32,873 nt of DNA from a virus. This document shows, one piece after another, positions 20,812 through 30,700 of the stretch. Positions within the stretch are counted from its first letter, which is position 1. Every line of letters begins with the position of its first letter. A program made the position numbers and the translations under genes. Under the pieces are notes generated by a model. It was not told the origin of the DNA, did not search any database, and saw only the letters and a program-made list of their open reading frames with translations. The stretch is from positions 1 to 32,873 of IMG/VR virus record IMGVR_UViG_3300032242_001164; one strand, 5' to 3'.

Positions 20812-21684
20812 ATGATCATCACCAATAAATTCAATCTGCCGCAGACGTTTGTGAACATCACAAGGCGTCCAACATACAGCAAGGGGCGGGCCAATCTGTC
20901 GGCCACCGAGCTGATCAACTCACCGCGCATCGTGCTGCTGCGCAAAGCCCACGAGGACAAGATCGAATCCGATGTGGTGGACCAAGTATGGTCTATCTTT
21001 GGAACGGCCATCCACGGGGTTCTGGAGCACGGCAAGGACGACAATCATCTGGTGGAGGAGCGCTTGCACGCTGTGGTCGGCGGCTGGTCTATATCGGGCG
21101 CCATTGACTTGCAGATCGTCAACGAAGACGGCACCATCACAGTCAACGATTACAAGACCTGCGGGGCCTGGTCGGTGATGAACGAGAAGATCGAGTGGGA
21201 ATACCAACTCAACATTTACGCATGGCTGGTCGAGCACGTGAAGAAGGTCAAAGTCTCCAAGCTGGAGATCGTGGCCATCATCCGTGATTGGTCGCGCCGT
21301 GATGCCAAGACCCGTGAAGGCTACCCTGATGCACCGATCAAGGTTATCCCGATCAAGGTCTGGGAACAAGATTTCCGCGAGCAGTTTATCCGCGACCGGA
21401 TCACCGAGCACTCCAACGCGCTGTTGTCTTCTGAGTTAGGCGAAGAGCTACCTCAATGCACGCCAGAACAGATGTGGGAAAAGCCCACGATGTATGCCGT
21501 GATGAAGGAAGGCGGCAAGCGCGCGAAAAGTGTACACGGTTCAATGACTGAAGCTGAACTGGCACTCCCGCCAAAAGGCTACTTCATTGAAACGCGACAA
21601 GGAGGCCGTACTCGTTGCGCTGAGTTTTGCCCAGTCAGCAGCTTTTGCAGCCAATACAAAGAGTATCTTTCAACAAAGGAATAG
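20812..21684 (+). CDS. PD-(D/E)XK nuclease, Cas4/RecB-like, with C-terminal cysteines (290 aa)
   Basis: The nuclease core has FGTAIHGVLEH (His 68), WSISGAIDLQI (Asp 99), TVNDYKTCGAW (Asp 113 and Lys 115, the D...DxK motif) and WEYQLNIYAWLV (Gln 132). The C-terminus has RCAEFCPVSSFCSQY, and together with an earlier Cys (LPQC) this could bind a 4Fe-4S cluster as in Cas4/AddB. The start MIITNKFNLPQTFVN matches the usual N-terminus of this phage family; a TTG at 20797 lies inside the palindrome. No ribosome binding site is visible. It probably resects ends for the ERF annealing protein encoded downstream. Confidence 0.8.
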   Translation: MIITNKFNLPQTFVNITRRPTYSKGRANLSATELINSPRIVLLRKAHEDKIESDVVDQVWSIFGTAIHGVLEHGKDDNHLVEERLHAVVGGWSISGAIDLQIVNEDGTITVNDYKTCGAWSVMNEKIEWEYQLNIYAWLVEHVKKVKVSKLEIVAIIRDWSRRDAKTREGYPDAPIKVIPIKVWEQDFREQFIRDRITEHSNALLSSELGEELPQCTPEQMWEKPTMYAVMKEGGKRAKSVHGSMTEAELALPPKGYFIETRQGGRTRCAEFCPVSSFCSQYKEYLSTKE

Positions 21685-21686
21685 CC

Positions 21687-21971
21687 ATGTTTATCTCAAA
21701 CTTTGAAAAGGCCCGCATCGAAGCACGCTTGAAGTTGCTTGAAGAAAAAGTCGAGCAGCTGGGCCGCAGCTTGAATGCGCTGCATGATGTTAAGACAATG
21801 GCTTCAAAGCCAATCGTGAAAACCGCCAAGCCGGGACGCCAAAAGAAAACCCAGGCCGAACGCCGCGCTCGTAAGAATGAATACGCACGCGCTTGGCACG
21901 CACGCAAGAAGGCCGAGAAGGCCGCAGCAGCTCAACAAACCGTACAACCCACACAACCAACCCAGGAATAA
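21687..21971 (+). CDS. Basic helical phage protein (94 aa)
   Basis: AAAGGA lies 7-8 nt before ATG 21687. A coiled-coil N-terminus (NFEKARIEARLKLLEEKVEQ) leads to a very basic stretch (GRQKKTQAERRARKNEYARA, WHARKKAEKAAA) and a Gln/Thr/Pro tail. The layout suggests nucleic-acid binding or a small scaffold; no family is recognised. Confidence 0.6.
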   Translation: MFISNFEKARIEARLKLLEEKVEQLGRSLNALHDVKTMASKPIVKTAKPGRQKKTQAERRARKNEYARAWHARKKAEKAAAAQQTVQPTQPTQE

Positions 21972-21973
21972 TC

Positions 21974-22189
21974 ATGGCTACACAACGCATCTACATCGTC
22001 ACAAACAACGTCACCGGCACGGCCCGCCTGATCAAGGCTACCGTGGTATCCCAGGCCATCGCGCACGCAGCCAAACAAGAGTTTGAAGCTCACGTCGCCA
22101 CGCAAGACGAGCTGGTGGACAGTTTGAGCGCCGGCATCACCGTGGAGAAAGCAGCCGTCAACGCGGGTAACCAAATGGAGCTGGTATGA
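21974..22189 (+). CDS. Conserved small phage protein (71 aa)
   Basis: CAGGA precedes ATG 21974. MATQRIYIVTNNVTGTARLI leads to a helical VVSQAIAHAAKQEFEAHVAT and SLSAGITVEKA. The pattern of a short beta start followed by ATQDELVxxLxxGixVE recurs in phages as a protein of unknown function. It overlaps the next start by 4 nt. Confidence 0.65.
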   Translation: MATQRIYIVTNNVTGTARLIKATVVSQAIAHAAKQEFEAHVATQDELVDSLSAGITVEKAAVNAGNQMELV

Positions 22190-22383
22190 GATTCAAAGAA
22201 CACATCGCAGACTTTGACCTGCACCCCATCAGCGACAACTTGCTGCATGGTCCTATCACCCAAGAGATGATTGACTTCATCCTTGAGCGCAACGAAGAAA
22301 AACGCCAGGCGTCCATCTCTTACCTTGGTGAGAAGTGGCTGCTGCACCCCACCAACATGGCTCAACGTAAAGGTCTTCAATGA
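22186..22383 (+). CDS. Small phage protein (65 aa)
   Basis: MRFKEHIADFDLHPISDNLL is followed by a helical EMIDFILERNEEKRQASISY and LGEKWLLHPTNMAQRKG. It is 4-nt coupled to both neighbours, in front of the ERF gene. No known domain. Confidence 0.6.
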   Translation: MRFKEHIADFDLHPISDNLLHGPITQEMIDFILERNEEKRQASISYLGEKWLLHPTNMAQRKGLQ

Positions 22384-23084
22384 GCGTCCACAAGAAACTG
22401 ATGCAGGCTCGCATCGAACTGCAAGGCACCGAGATCAAGAAGTCTGGCCTCAATAAGTTTGCAGGCTACAGCTACTTTGAGCTTGGCGACTTTCTGCCCA
22501 CCATTCAGTCGATCTTTTACCGTATCGGTCTGTGTGGCGTGGTGTCGTACACCAAAGACTATGCCGAACTCTCCATCGCTGATGTTGATGACGGAAGTTT
22601 TATCACAATCAGCAGCCCGATGGCCGAGGCCAACCTCAAGGGCACCCACCCCATCCAAAATTTGGGTGCCGTGGAGACGTACCAGCGCCGCTACCTGTGG
22701 ATGACTGCAATGGAGATCGTCGAGCACGATGTCCTCGATGCATCGACTGGGTTTGATGCACCAAAGGCCAAGCCCGAGTTTAAGCCTGAGCCCAAGACCG
22801 AACCTAAACCGGAAACGCCCAAGTCCACCAAGACTCAAACGACTGCCGGAAAACCTGGCGCTTGGCAGATTACTCTGCACGAACGCGAGGACAGCGACTG
22901 GGCCATGGCCATCTTAGATGCAACAGAGATTGCTCTGCAAGTGGCTGCATCAGCCGAAGACGTGCAAGCCATCTTCAAGGCCAACCGCGTCCACTACGAC
23001 CGACTGAAAGAAGAGACGCCCACGATTTATGATGATCTCTTGGCCATGCTCAAAAAAGCAAAATTACATTTAACGAAAGATTAA
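22380..23084 (+). CDS. ERF-family single-strand annealing protein (234 aa)
   Basis: The N-terminal 125 residues match the ERF superfamily: SGLNKFAGYSYFELGDFLPT, then PIQNLGAVETYQRRYLWMTA and MEIVEHDVLDA. After a Pro/Lys linker (EFKPEPKTEPKPETPKSTK) the C-terminal 80 residues are helical (ATEIALQVAASAEDVQAIFK; ILDAT). ERF proteins bind ssDNA and anneal complementary strands during phage recombination. The neighbouring nuclease, SSB-like protein and RuvC-like resolvase support this role. Coupled to the upstream gene by ATGA. Confidence 0.85.
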   Translation: MSVHKKLMQARIELQGTEIKKSGLNKFAGYSYFELGDFLPTIQSIFYRIGLCGVVSYTKDYAELSIADVDDGSFITISSPMAEANLKGTHPIQNLGAVETYQRRYLWMTAMEIVEHDVLDASTGFDAPKAKPEFKPEPKTEPKPETPKSTKTQTTAGKPGAWQITLHEREDSDWAMAILDATEIALQVAASAEDVQAIFKANRVHYDRLKEETPTIYDDLLAMLKKAKLHLTKD

Positions 23085-23086
23085 AA

Positions 23087-23347
23087 ATGGACTACCCCAA
23101 CCGCGGTACTTTGTGGACTAACAAGTTCAAGAAGAAAGATGCGCAGCCAGACATGACTGGCGACATCAAGATCGAGATCGACCTGATGAAGGAGCTGTTG
23201 AACAACGCTGAGTCCGATCACGTTGTCATCAAGCTGGACGCATGGTTGAGCAAGGACAAGGACGGCAACCGCAAGGTGGGCCTGAAGGTCAACACCTACA
23301 AGCCAGAAGCTCAATCCGCCCCAGGAAAGGATCCATGGGATGACTGA
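23087..23347 (+). CDS. Probable ssDNA-binding-like protein (86 aa)
   Basis: The start MDYPNRGTLWTNKFKKKDAQ then PDMTGDIKIE, the strand HVVIKLDAWLSKDKDGNRKV and GLKVNTYKP, and an acidic tail ending GKDPWDD resemble small phage ssDNA-binding proteins (NRG.L..N..K...PD.tG.i). The acidic aromatic C-terminus is like the SSB tip that recruits partners. It follows the ERF annealing gene, a usual SSB position. The family match is from memory and partly from context. Confidence 0.55.
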   Translation: MDYPNRGTLWTNKFKKKDAQPDMTGDIKIEIDLMKELLNNAESDHVVIKLDAWLSKDKDGNRKVGLKVNTYKPEAQSAPGKDPWDD

Positions 23348-23558
23348 AATTAAACGCCGAGCCCGTCCCTCGAAAAAGGACGTAACGACCGACTGGGAAA
23401 AGCTGGCCAAGCATCTGCAAGAAGCTTTGGAGAGCGCTCTGGTGGAGAATTCTCAGCTGGAGCGGGACAAAACGAAGTTGATCAACGACAACCTCAAGTT
23501 AATGGGCGTGGCCAGTTACTTGGAGAAGAAACTTGACCGAAGCCACTATTCAATTTGA
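23340..23558 (+). CDS. Coiled-coil phage protein (72 aa)
   Basis: A basic start (MTEIKRRARPSKKDVTTDWE) leads to a coiled coil (KLAKHLQEALESALVENSQL; LINDNLKLMGVASYLEKKLD). The overlap with the SSB-like gene (8 nt) and with the next gene (26 nt) supports coupled translation. No family recognised. Confidence 0.6.
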   Translation: MTEIKRRARPSKKDVTTDWEKLAKHLQEALESALVENSQLERDKTKLINDNLKLMGVASYLEKKLDRSHYSI

Positions 23559-23958
23559 AGCCATCAAGGCTGGGTTGAAGCAGTCCAAGGACGGGTACAT
23601 CCTGACCATGGCTGTTCACCCAGACGAGATCCCTGACGACCTGGTGCGCGACTTTGTTGGCTCTAGGTATGTCGTGGTGATGGTGCGTCTTAACGAACAC
23701 GAACAACCTATGAACCGTAGCAACGAGTTTCCGGGTGATGCCGCAGTCAAGATGGCTGGCATCCTGTGCAGAGATCCCGACTTCTGGGAATGGCTGCACG
23801 CAAAGGAATGGCTCATGGAAAAGAATGAGCTGGCCTGCACTGAGTGGCTGACCTCCTATCTGGATATTGAATCCCGCAAGGAGCTGAAGATGAATGAAGA
23901 AGCGCGGGAATTGTTCCTGCGTTTAAAAACGAGTTTTGATCGTTGGAGGAAACCTTGA
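23533..23958 (+). CDS. Conserved phage protein with TTG start (141 aa)
   Basis: TTG 23533 has GGAG 8 nt upstream, and the family-like start (EATIQFEAIKAGLKQSKDGY, then ILTMAVHPDEIPDDLVRDFV) fits it. VGSRYVVVMVRLNEHEQPMN is also typical (GxRYxxxxV). The C-terminal half contains a Trp-rich helical part (DPDFWEWLHAKEWL, EWLTSYLDIESRKELKMNEE) as in other phage proteins of unknown function placed near SSB or recombination genes. The role is unknown. Confidence 0.65.
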   Translation: MTEATIQFEAIKAGLKQSKDGYILTMAVHPDEIPDDLVRDFVGSRYVVVMVRLNEHEQPMNRSNEFPGDAAVKMAGILCRDPDFWEWLHAKEWLMEKNELACTEWLTSYLDIESRKELKMNEEARELFLRLKTSFDRWRKP

Positions 23959-24227
23959 AAAACCAAATCCCATACAGCGTGTACCTCCCTGTCGAGTACC
24001 ACGACAAGATCAAGGAGCTGGCCAAGAAGCGCCAGGCATCGAGCACCATCCGTGATGCGATCTGCATGATCTTGGACGGCAACGACAGCTATAAAGCCGG
24101 CTACAACAAAGCGATCAAGGACGCCTCGCGCGTCATCCGTTCGTGCAAGGAGATCGACGTCATTGCTGTGCGCGGTAAGTACCTCGATGTCCTGCTGGTT
24201 GAGTTGCTGGAGCAGCTGGAAGCATGA
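23955..24227 (+). CDS. Ribbon-helix-helix-like protein with TTG start (90 aa)
   Basis: GGAGGA lies 4-5 nt before TTG 23955, which overlaps the upstream stop (TTGA), so the start is well supported. The N-terminal part (IPYSVYLPVEYHDKIKELAK, KRQASSTIRDAICMILDG) has the strand-helix-helix layout of Arc/MetJ-type DNA-binding proteins. The rest is helical (YNKAIKDASRVIRSCKEIDV). It may regulate phage promoters by binding an inverted repeat. Confidence 0.6.
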   Translation: MKNQIPYSVYLPVEYHDKIKELAKKRQASSTIRDAICMILDGNDSYKAGYNKAIKDASRVIRSCKEIDVIAVRGKYLDVLLVELLEQLEA

Positions 24228-24439
24228 ACGATCATGAGGACAACCTGCGGGACTTAGCAGCCATGTTCGCCATGTGCGGGTTGGTCATGCGAGAGAAGCC
24301 TCCCAGCCACATTATGGCCTGTGCTTTTGAGTTGGCCGATATGTTTTTGGAAAAACGCAAGCAGATGGCAGAGGCCGATGTGCAAGACGGTGGGATCGCA
24401 GCCATCAAGCCTCGCAAGAAGCCAAAGGACGCGCAGTGA
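24224..24439 (+). CDS. Conserved small phage protein (71 aa)
   Basis: The sequence LRDLAAMFAMCGLVMREKPP, then MACAFELADMFLEKRKQMAE, is a helical phage pattern (DlAa.fam.Gll....a...y..AD.mL..R). It resembles the end of the protein at 18091-18285 (AYEMADTMLKAR). The C-terminus is basic. It overlaps both neighbours. Function unknown. Confidence 0.65.
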   Translation: MNDHEDNLRDLAAMFAMCGLVMREKPPSHIMACAFELADMFLEKRKQMAEADVQDGGIAAIKPRKKPKDAQ

Positions 24440-24729
24440 TGTACCGCAACCGCAAGCTATTGGACGCTGCCAGAGAGCTGCCTTGCCAGCATTGTGGCGT
24501 GTCCGATGGCACGGTGGTGGCTGCGCACTCCAACCAGCTGAGGGACGGCAAAGGCCGTGGCCTGAAAGCACATGACTACCGCATAGCAGCATTGTGTTTT
24601 ACGTGCCACGCCGAGCTGGACCAAGGCTCCAAGATGACCAAGCAAGAGCGCATCGAGATGTGGGAGGAGGCCCACCGCAAAACGATAGGCCTCTTCTTTG
24701 AAAACGGTGTTATTTCTCTGCAGCCCTGA
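24439..24729 (+). CDS. DUF1364 (YbcO-like) HNH-type nuclease (96 aa)
   Basis: The Cys/His layout CQHCGVSDGTVVAAHSNQLR, GKGRGLKAHDYRIAALCFTC then HAELDQG matches DUF1364, the family of the E. coli prophage endonuclease YbcO (C..C...T..aH.n....kG.g.K..d...~~~C..CH..lD). Two Cys pairs bind zinc and the AHSN/CHAELD residues form the HNH-like active site. It is expected to be a structure- or junction-specific nuclease. ATG 24439 overlaps the upstream stop; GTG 24436 is an alternative. The last 20 nt overlap the end of the opposing polyvalent gene. Confidence 0.75.
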   Translation: MYRNRKLLDAARELPCQHCGVSDGTVVAAHSNQLRDGKGRGLKAHDYRIAALCFTCHAELDQGSKMTKQERIEMWEEAHRKTIGLFFENGVISLQP

Positions 24730-27700
24730 ACCGGTCGTTAAAGTTCTTCATCATTCGGGCCTTCTGTTCGTCAATCCGTTTGATGCGGGCTTTAATGGCA
24801 TCGGTCTGTTCTTTTTCCAACAGTTCCTTCTTGGACTTATTGAGCTTGGAGATTTCATTCTCCAAGTTGTTGGCCACTGAAATCAACTTTGTCTCTGGGT
24901 TATCACGCTTGTACTCGTTGGTACTGACGTGGTCCTGTTTCATGCGTTTGATTTCATTCTCCAACTTGGCCAACTCATTGACATGCTGGTAGAACTGGTC
25001 GGTGATTGCCACGGGCGTGCCAATCTCTCCGTACGCCTTGCCAACCAATGGCACCTTGTACGAAGGGATGGGCTCATCGCCAAACAAGGCGCCAACAAAC
25101 CTGCCGGCACGAATCACTTCACGTGCAGCACCGCCTGCATACTGACCCGCCAAGTAATCAATGTCGTCACCGGTAGGGCTGAACTTGCCGATGCCGTGCT
25201 CACCGCCGCCACTGATGTAGTTGATGCCGTACGCAATCGCCTTGCCCAGGAATGACGCATTCTCACGCGAACGTGTCCAGCCTGGGGATGGTTGGCTTGG
25301 CCGATCTTCGCGGTGGATAGGGCGACCAAAGGCATCACGGTTGGTAGACAAGACTCCTACGATGGGGTCAAAGATCGTGGGTGCAATGGTTTGAGCAAAG
25401 TCGCTTGAGCCCAAGGGGTTGAGCGTATCAAACACAATGCCCGTAATCTGAGACAGCCGCTTGCCAGTATGCTCAAAACCAGAGAACGCATACTCACCCA
25501 GCACGCGGCCAATTGCTGGCAATGCAGCAAAGCCTGGGGGCATTGGGAAAGACAAGTACTTCTTGGTGCCAAAGATCGGGATGATGAGGTTCTTGTTCTT
25601 GATGTAGTCAGGGATGTCGTCATCCTCAAACCCACCGCCCATCAACGCAAAGGCCTGGAGCACGCCAAACAGCATGCCGCCCTTGATGATCTTCATGCCG
25701 AGCTTGGACAGGGTGCGCTCGCCTTTGTCGTTCAGCTCGGTCAAGGTTTCATAGTTACGATACTGACCTTGCACGCGGGCATTGAAGAACGCCCAGAACG
25801 CATTCAGGTTAGAAGTCCACGAGCCCTTGCGGTCAAAGTTAACTGTGATCTCTTTGGCCAAACGAGCTGCTTGCATCTCGCTCATGCCATTCTCAACCGC
25901 GGTTCTAAAGGCTGACAGGCGCACTGCGTTTTCAGCAGAGTCGTTAAAGTCTGACATCCAGCGCAAGGAAATGTCCAGCCCCTTGCGGATGCCTTTATTT
26001 TCCAACCGCTTCATCTCGCGGGCCAGGATGTCGTCACCTTCTTTGTTCTTGCGGAACTGCTCGCTGTAGCCAACTTGCCCGCCAACATCGGCAAACAGTT
26101 TGTACCACTCCATCCAGCGTTTCATCTCTGGGGTGGTGGCTTCCTTGCCGCGCAACGAACGGTAGATCGCACGCACTGCAGGCACCGAGTTGGCCACCAC
26201 TTCTTTGCGCTTGTCGGCAATAGGCGTGTTGGACAAGTTGACGCCCGCTTCGCCCACATCTCGCGCAAAGTTCCACATGCCGAATACCAAGTTGTACTGG
26301 GTATTCATGGATGCCATCTGCCGCGTTGCCTCAGCCAAGATGCTCAAGCCCTCAGACACGCTGTTGGCGTCCAGGTTCTTCAAGGCTGTGACCATGTGCA
26401 TAGCAACTGGATCGCCGGCATTGAAGATGATGTAGCGGTCTTTGCCGTTGATCCTGATGGGGAACACGTTCTTGGAATTGCGCAAGGCTGGGTTAATTTT
26501 GTAAACAAGCTTTCCAGTTTGCTTATCAAACGTAGCCGACTTGGGCTCCATCATGATGTTGTCGCGGTCTTCCTTAGTCAGGCCGAGACTGATCAGCTCT
26601 GCTTCCAGTTTTTTGGTGCTCTTGATGGCATCAGGCGAGATGGGCAGCCAGAACTCAGGGTTGGGGGCAATGATGGCCAGGCCATACATAGCGCGGCCAA
26701 CGCGGGCTTTTTCACCACGGACAATCGCCTTCTCCGCCTGCAAGATGACGTTGCCAATGATGTTATCCACGGTCTTCAAAGAGCCAGCAGACGCCTTGCT
26801 GAAGGCGCCCTTGGATGCAAACCCTTGGCCCAGCCCTGTGCCCACGCTTACGAAGTCCAGCTCATCCTCATCACGCTTGAGGGGCACGTAGTCTGGCATG
26901 TTCTCACGCCAGCTTTCAATGACCTCTTTGGTTTCCTGGCCAGTCTCAATCAAATGATCTTGCGTGTCTTTGATGATGGTGTCCACGCGATCAGCCAGCT
27001 TCTGCAGCTTGGCCAAGTGCTCGGGGTTTTTCTCCAACTCGCTCAAATACTTCTGGGCGTCTTCAGTAAAGATGCCAGATCCACCGTCAGCCATGCCGCC
27101 GCGCTCAGCGTTAATTCTGTTGCGGGTTTCAGCGTGACGGTTGTGCAAATAAGTATCCAGCTCTTCACGGCTGATCTTGAACTTGATCATCTCCTCCAGC
27201 AACGGGATGACGTGGGCTTTCACCATCGCATCTTTTTGCTCGCGGACCCGACCGTAGTACAAGGTTTCCATCAAGCGCGGATCATGGATGTCCGGTATCT
27301 CGCCCATCTCGCGGCGGATAGACTCGACCACTTTCTTGGTGTCAACGTGTTTATCCTGCAAGCGGCGCTGCCAGTCGCTGATGGTGTTGATCTCTGGCGA
27401 TGTCCAAGTGGACAACGGAGCCTCCTTGCCACGGTAGTTCAAGCGCGTGTTCTGGTTGTTCAGCAGCACCTTTTCGCTGGTAACGTAGTTCACCAGAGCT
27501 GCGTTGCCGATGCGCTTTTCCTTGCCCGACATGACTTCGTTAAAGGCCTTGTGGACGGCTGACTTGTTGTCAAACCCGAACAGGTTCTTCACGCTCTCGT
27601 ACAAGCGCTTGGCGCCCAGGACAAAGCGGTCCCAGCCCGAGCCCAGCTTACGTGCCATCAACGACTCAGCGTTGACCGCCCAGTACTCTGAGGGGTTCAT

Positions 27701-30700
27701 GTACTGGTAGTAATCGTAGGATGGCAAAGCATCCATGGCGATCTCGTAAGTCTCAAGCGTTGGGTGGTCGTAGAACGCCATCAGCTTGTCAAAGAACGCC
27801 TTACCCCGGGCAGTCTTATCCGACTTGATCTTGCGCTCAAGCTGCTTGTGCCATTCCTCGATGACCGCAACCGTAGCCTCTTCAGACATCATCTGCTCAA
27901 GGCTGTGGACCAGCTCGTGACGGATGGTGCTTGGGTCTTCCACGCCCGTTGTGCCCTTGTACAAGTACACAAAACGTTCTGCGGGACTGAATTGACCAGC
28001 GGCACTCAACGCGCCTGGCTGCTTACGCACGGACAGCTTCAGGCCTTCCAGTACAAATGGGTACTTGGAATGCACATCACGGATCACCTCGTAGACCGCA
28101 TCGCTCAAATTGCCTTCGTCCCACTGCTTGGTCGCATCAGCAAAGAAGTTACCAGCAGACCTGCGCTCGGGCTTTTCTTTGGCAATCGCAGCCTTGAGGC
28201 CATTGGCCACTTCATCCAGCTCAGTGATCTTGGCCTGCTCTGTCAGACCAGCTTCACCCTTGATAAACTTGCGCACGATGGCTGCCCGGCTTTGACGAGC
28301 AGACTGGAAGCGGCGGATTAAGTCTTCCCTGTCCACGTCCGAAGCCATGTAGGGGTTGAGCACCTTCTGGTTTTGGTCGGGCTCGATGTTGGCCAACGGT
28401 GGCTGGAAGGCAGCGCGTGCCTCGTCCTTGTTGGTCAATGCAACCAGTGACTCACCGCGGTCAGACAACAAATACTTGACTGCTTCGCGGACATCGTTCT
28501 GGCCGTAGACGGTAGCCGTCATCGTTGGGCCGCTCTTGTAGAAGTCGCCGGTAAGGTTGGTCAGGTCTTTGTCCAAGAAGAACGTACCGCCCTCGCGCTT
28601 GGCGCTGGAGGTGGTGAACTTGTACTGAGTGCCGCCAGAGAAGATGATCTTCAAAACGTTATCTGGAGTACCCACAATGGAGCGGGGGCCAAACTTGTCG
28701 AAGAAAGCCATCACAGCTTCGGCGTTGTTGAGCTTGACTGGAGCGTTCTTTTGCTCTTTCTCAAAGTCAAACGTGCGTGGCATCAGGACGCCCTGGGCAG
28801 TGGTGCCATCGTCCTTGGTATAGGTCATGATCTGACCCATGTTGTTGACCGCAGCGTAGCCCGCCAGGATGTTGCCAGTAACCATCCAGCGCTTCTCACG
28901 GCGGACGGTGGCACCCTTGTCAAACAACTCCATCAAAGGAATGCGGTCGTACCGTTCAGTTTCCTGATTGAACCAAGGCACCTCGTCTTCTTGCTTCAAG
29001 GTGTAGGCGCTGCCAATCTGGGAGAACGTCAGGGTGATGGACTTGGCATCGCCGTTGGCCAGAGCCAGCGTCATCTTGAGGTCTGAACCGGCCACTGGGT
29101 TCTTGGTCTTGCCCTTGGCTTCGATGTTGGTAACTACACCGTAGACGAACACGCCGTTGGTGTTCTTGATCGAAACAGGTGTGCCCACCGGAAACGTCTG
29201 ACCCACGGTTTTGGCGTGGTTAAACTGAGCGTTCAGCTGGCTCTTAAAGTTTTCAATCTTGACTGGATCGGGTTCTTTGGCCGACTCCATGGCCGACACT
29301 TGCTCTTTGCCAAAATTAGCTGTGCGCTCACGCAGCGCAGTCAACATTTGATTGGAAGCTTGGACAGTGCTCAGGCCTTTGAGGTTGTCTTTGATCTGCT
29401 CTTTGACGTCGTCCTGTGAGTAAGGCTTGACGGTGCGCTTAACGTCCACGCGCTCCATCATGGCCGGCTTGGCAAACACAGACTGTGAGCCAGATTCGTT
29501 TTGCTTGTCTTCAGTGATCTGCTTGGACTCAATAGTCTTGGCGTCCAGGTCTACCGCCTTGGACTCCAGCTTGTTGGTGCCCATGCTGTCTTCGCGCTCA
29601 ATCAAATCTTTGTAACGCTCGACCAAATCTTTGTAGATTTCTTCTTGCTGTTTGATTGGCAAGATCGGAATGTAGCCAGTTACCTTGCGGATGTCTTCTT
29701 CACTGGCTTCGCTGGGGTCATCGCTCAGGTCAATGACTTTTTTACCGCCCAAAGCTTGATACACCTCTGGGTTGTCGCGCAAGAACTCGGTGACCACTTG
29801 GCCGCCGTAGTCGTTCATGAAGTCAACGGCACCCTCAGCGGACACAGCAGACTTGCGTGAGCCTGTAGTGTTGGCGTTCAGCGATGCCATCTTCTTGAGC
29901 AGCACGGCGGCAGGGCGCATCTCAGCAGGGATGTCAGCCATCATCTGCGAGTAGGCAGGTGGAATCACCTGGCCGGTACGGTGAACACGGCCCAGCATCT
30001 GCATGTGGGTGTCAATGTTCTTCTCCGGCTGGATGATGATCATGTGACGCTTGCGCTTATCGTCAAACTTGCTGGACGCGTGCAATGACAAGCCAGTCGA
30101 GCCGGCTTGGTTCAAGATCATGACATCGGATGTACCGTTGTTGAAATTCTTCACCGCCTGCACACGTTTAGCAATGCTGGAGTTACGCGATGCCAACAAT
30201 GGTTTGCCGGTGGAATAGTTCACGGTGACCGTGCGGCCAGTGATCTCTTCGGTCTTATAGCCTGCCTTGTTCAGCTCGGCATGCAAGTAGTCGATAGGAC
30301 TGATGGGAGCAGAACCAAAGCCTGCGCCCTCAATGAATGCTTTGACGTCATTGAATTGTTGAACCAAGCCAGGGCCCAGATCAGCATCTGTCAGGCGGTA
30401 CTCATCCACCCTGCCGCCAGGGGACTTGATCTTGATGACGCGTTGTTTTTCCAAGTAACGCAGGTACATGTCTTTAAAAGACAGATCCACTTTGTCCCCG
30501 GCAACCAAGCCCATCTCATCGGCGTAATCTTTGAGGAACGAGCCCATGGTGTTGGACACGGTCATGACCACCTTCTCGCCAGCCTTCAGGCGCTCGATGG
30601 CGTGGTCGATAGAGCTTTGCACCTTGAGTGACAACAACATCTGGTCAATCAAGTTGTGCATGATCGAGCCAAAGTTGGCACTGGCCACCTGAGTTTTCTC

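Noticed and set aside
26075-27562. A 495-codon rightward frame opposite the polyvalent gene
   Set aside because: It lies antisense to a clearly coding frame with intact domains, is His/Leu/Val/Arg-rich as expected for the antisense of a codon-biased gene, and has no ribosome binding site.
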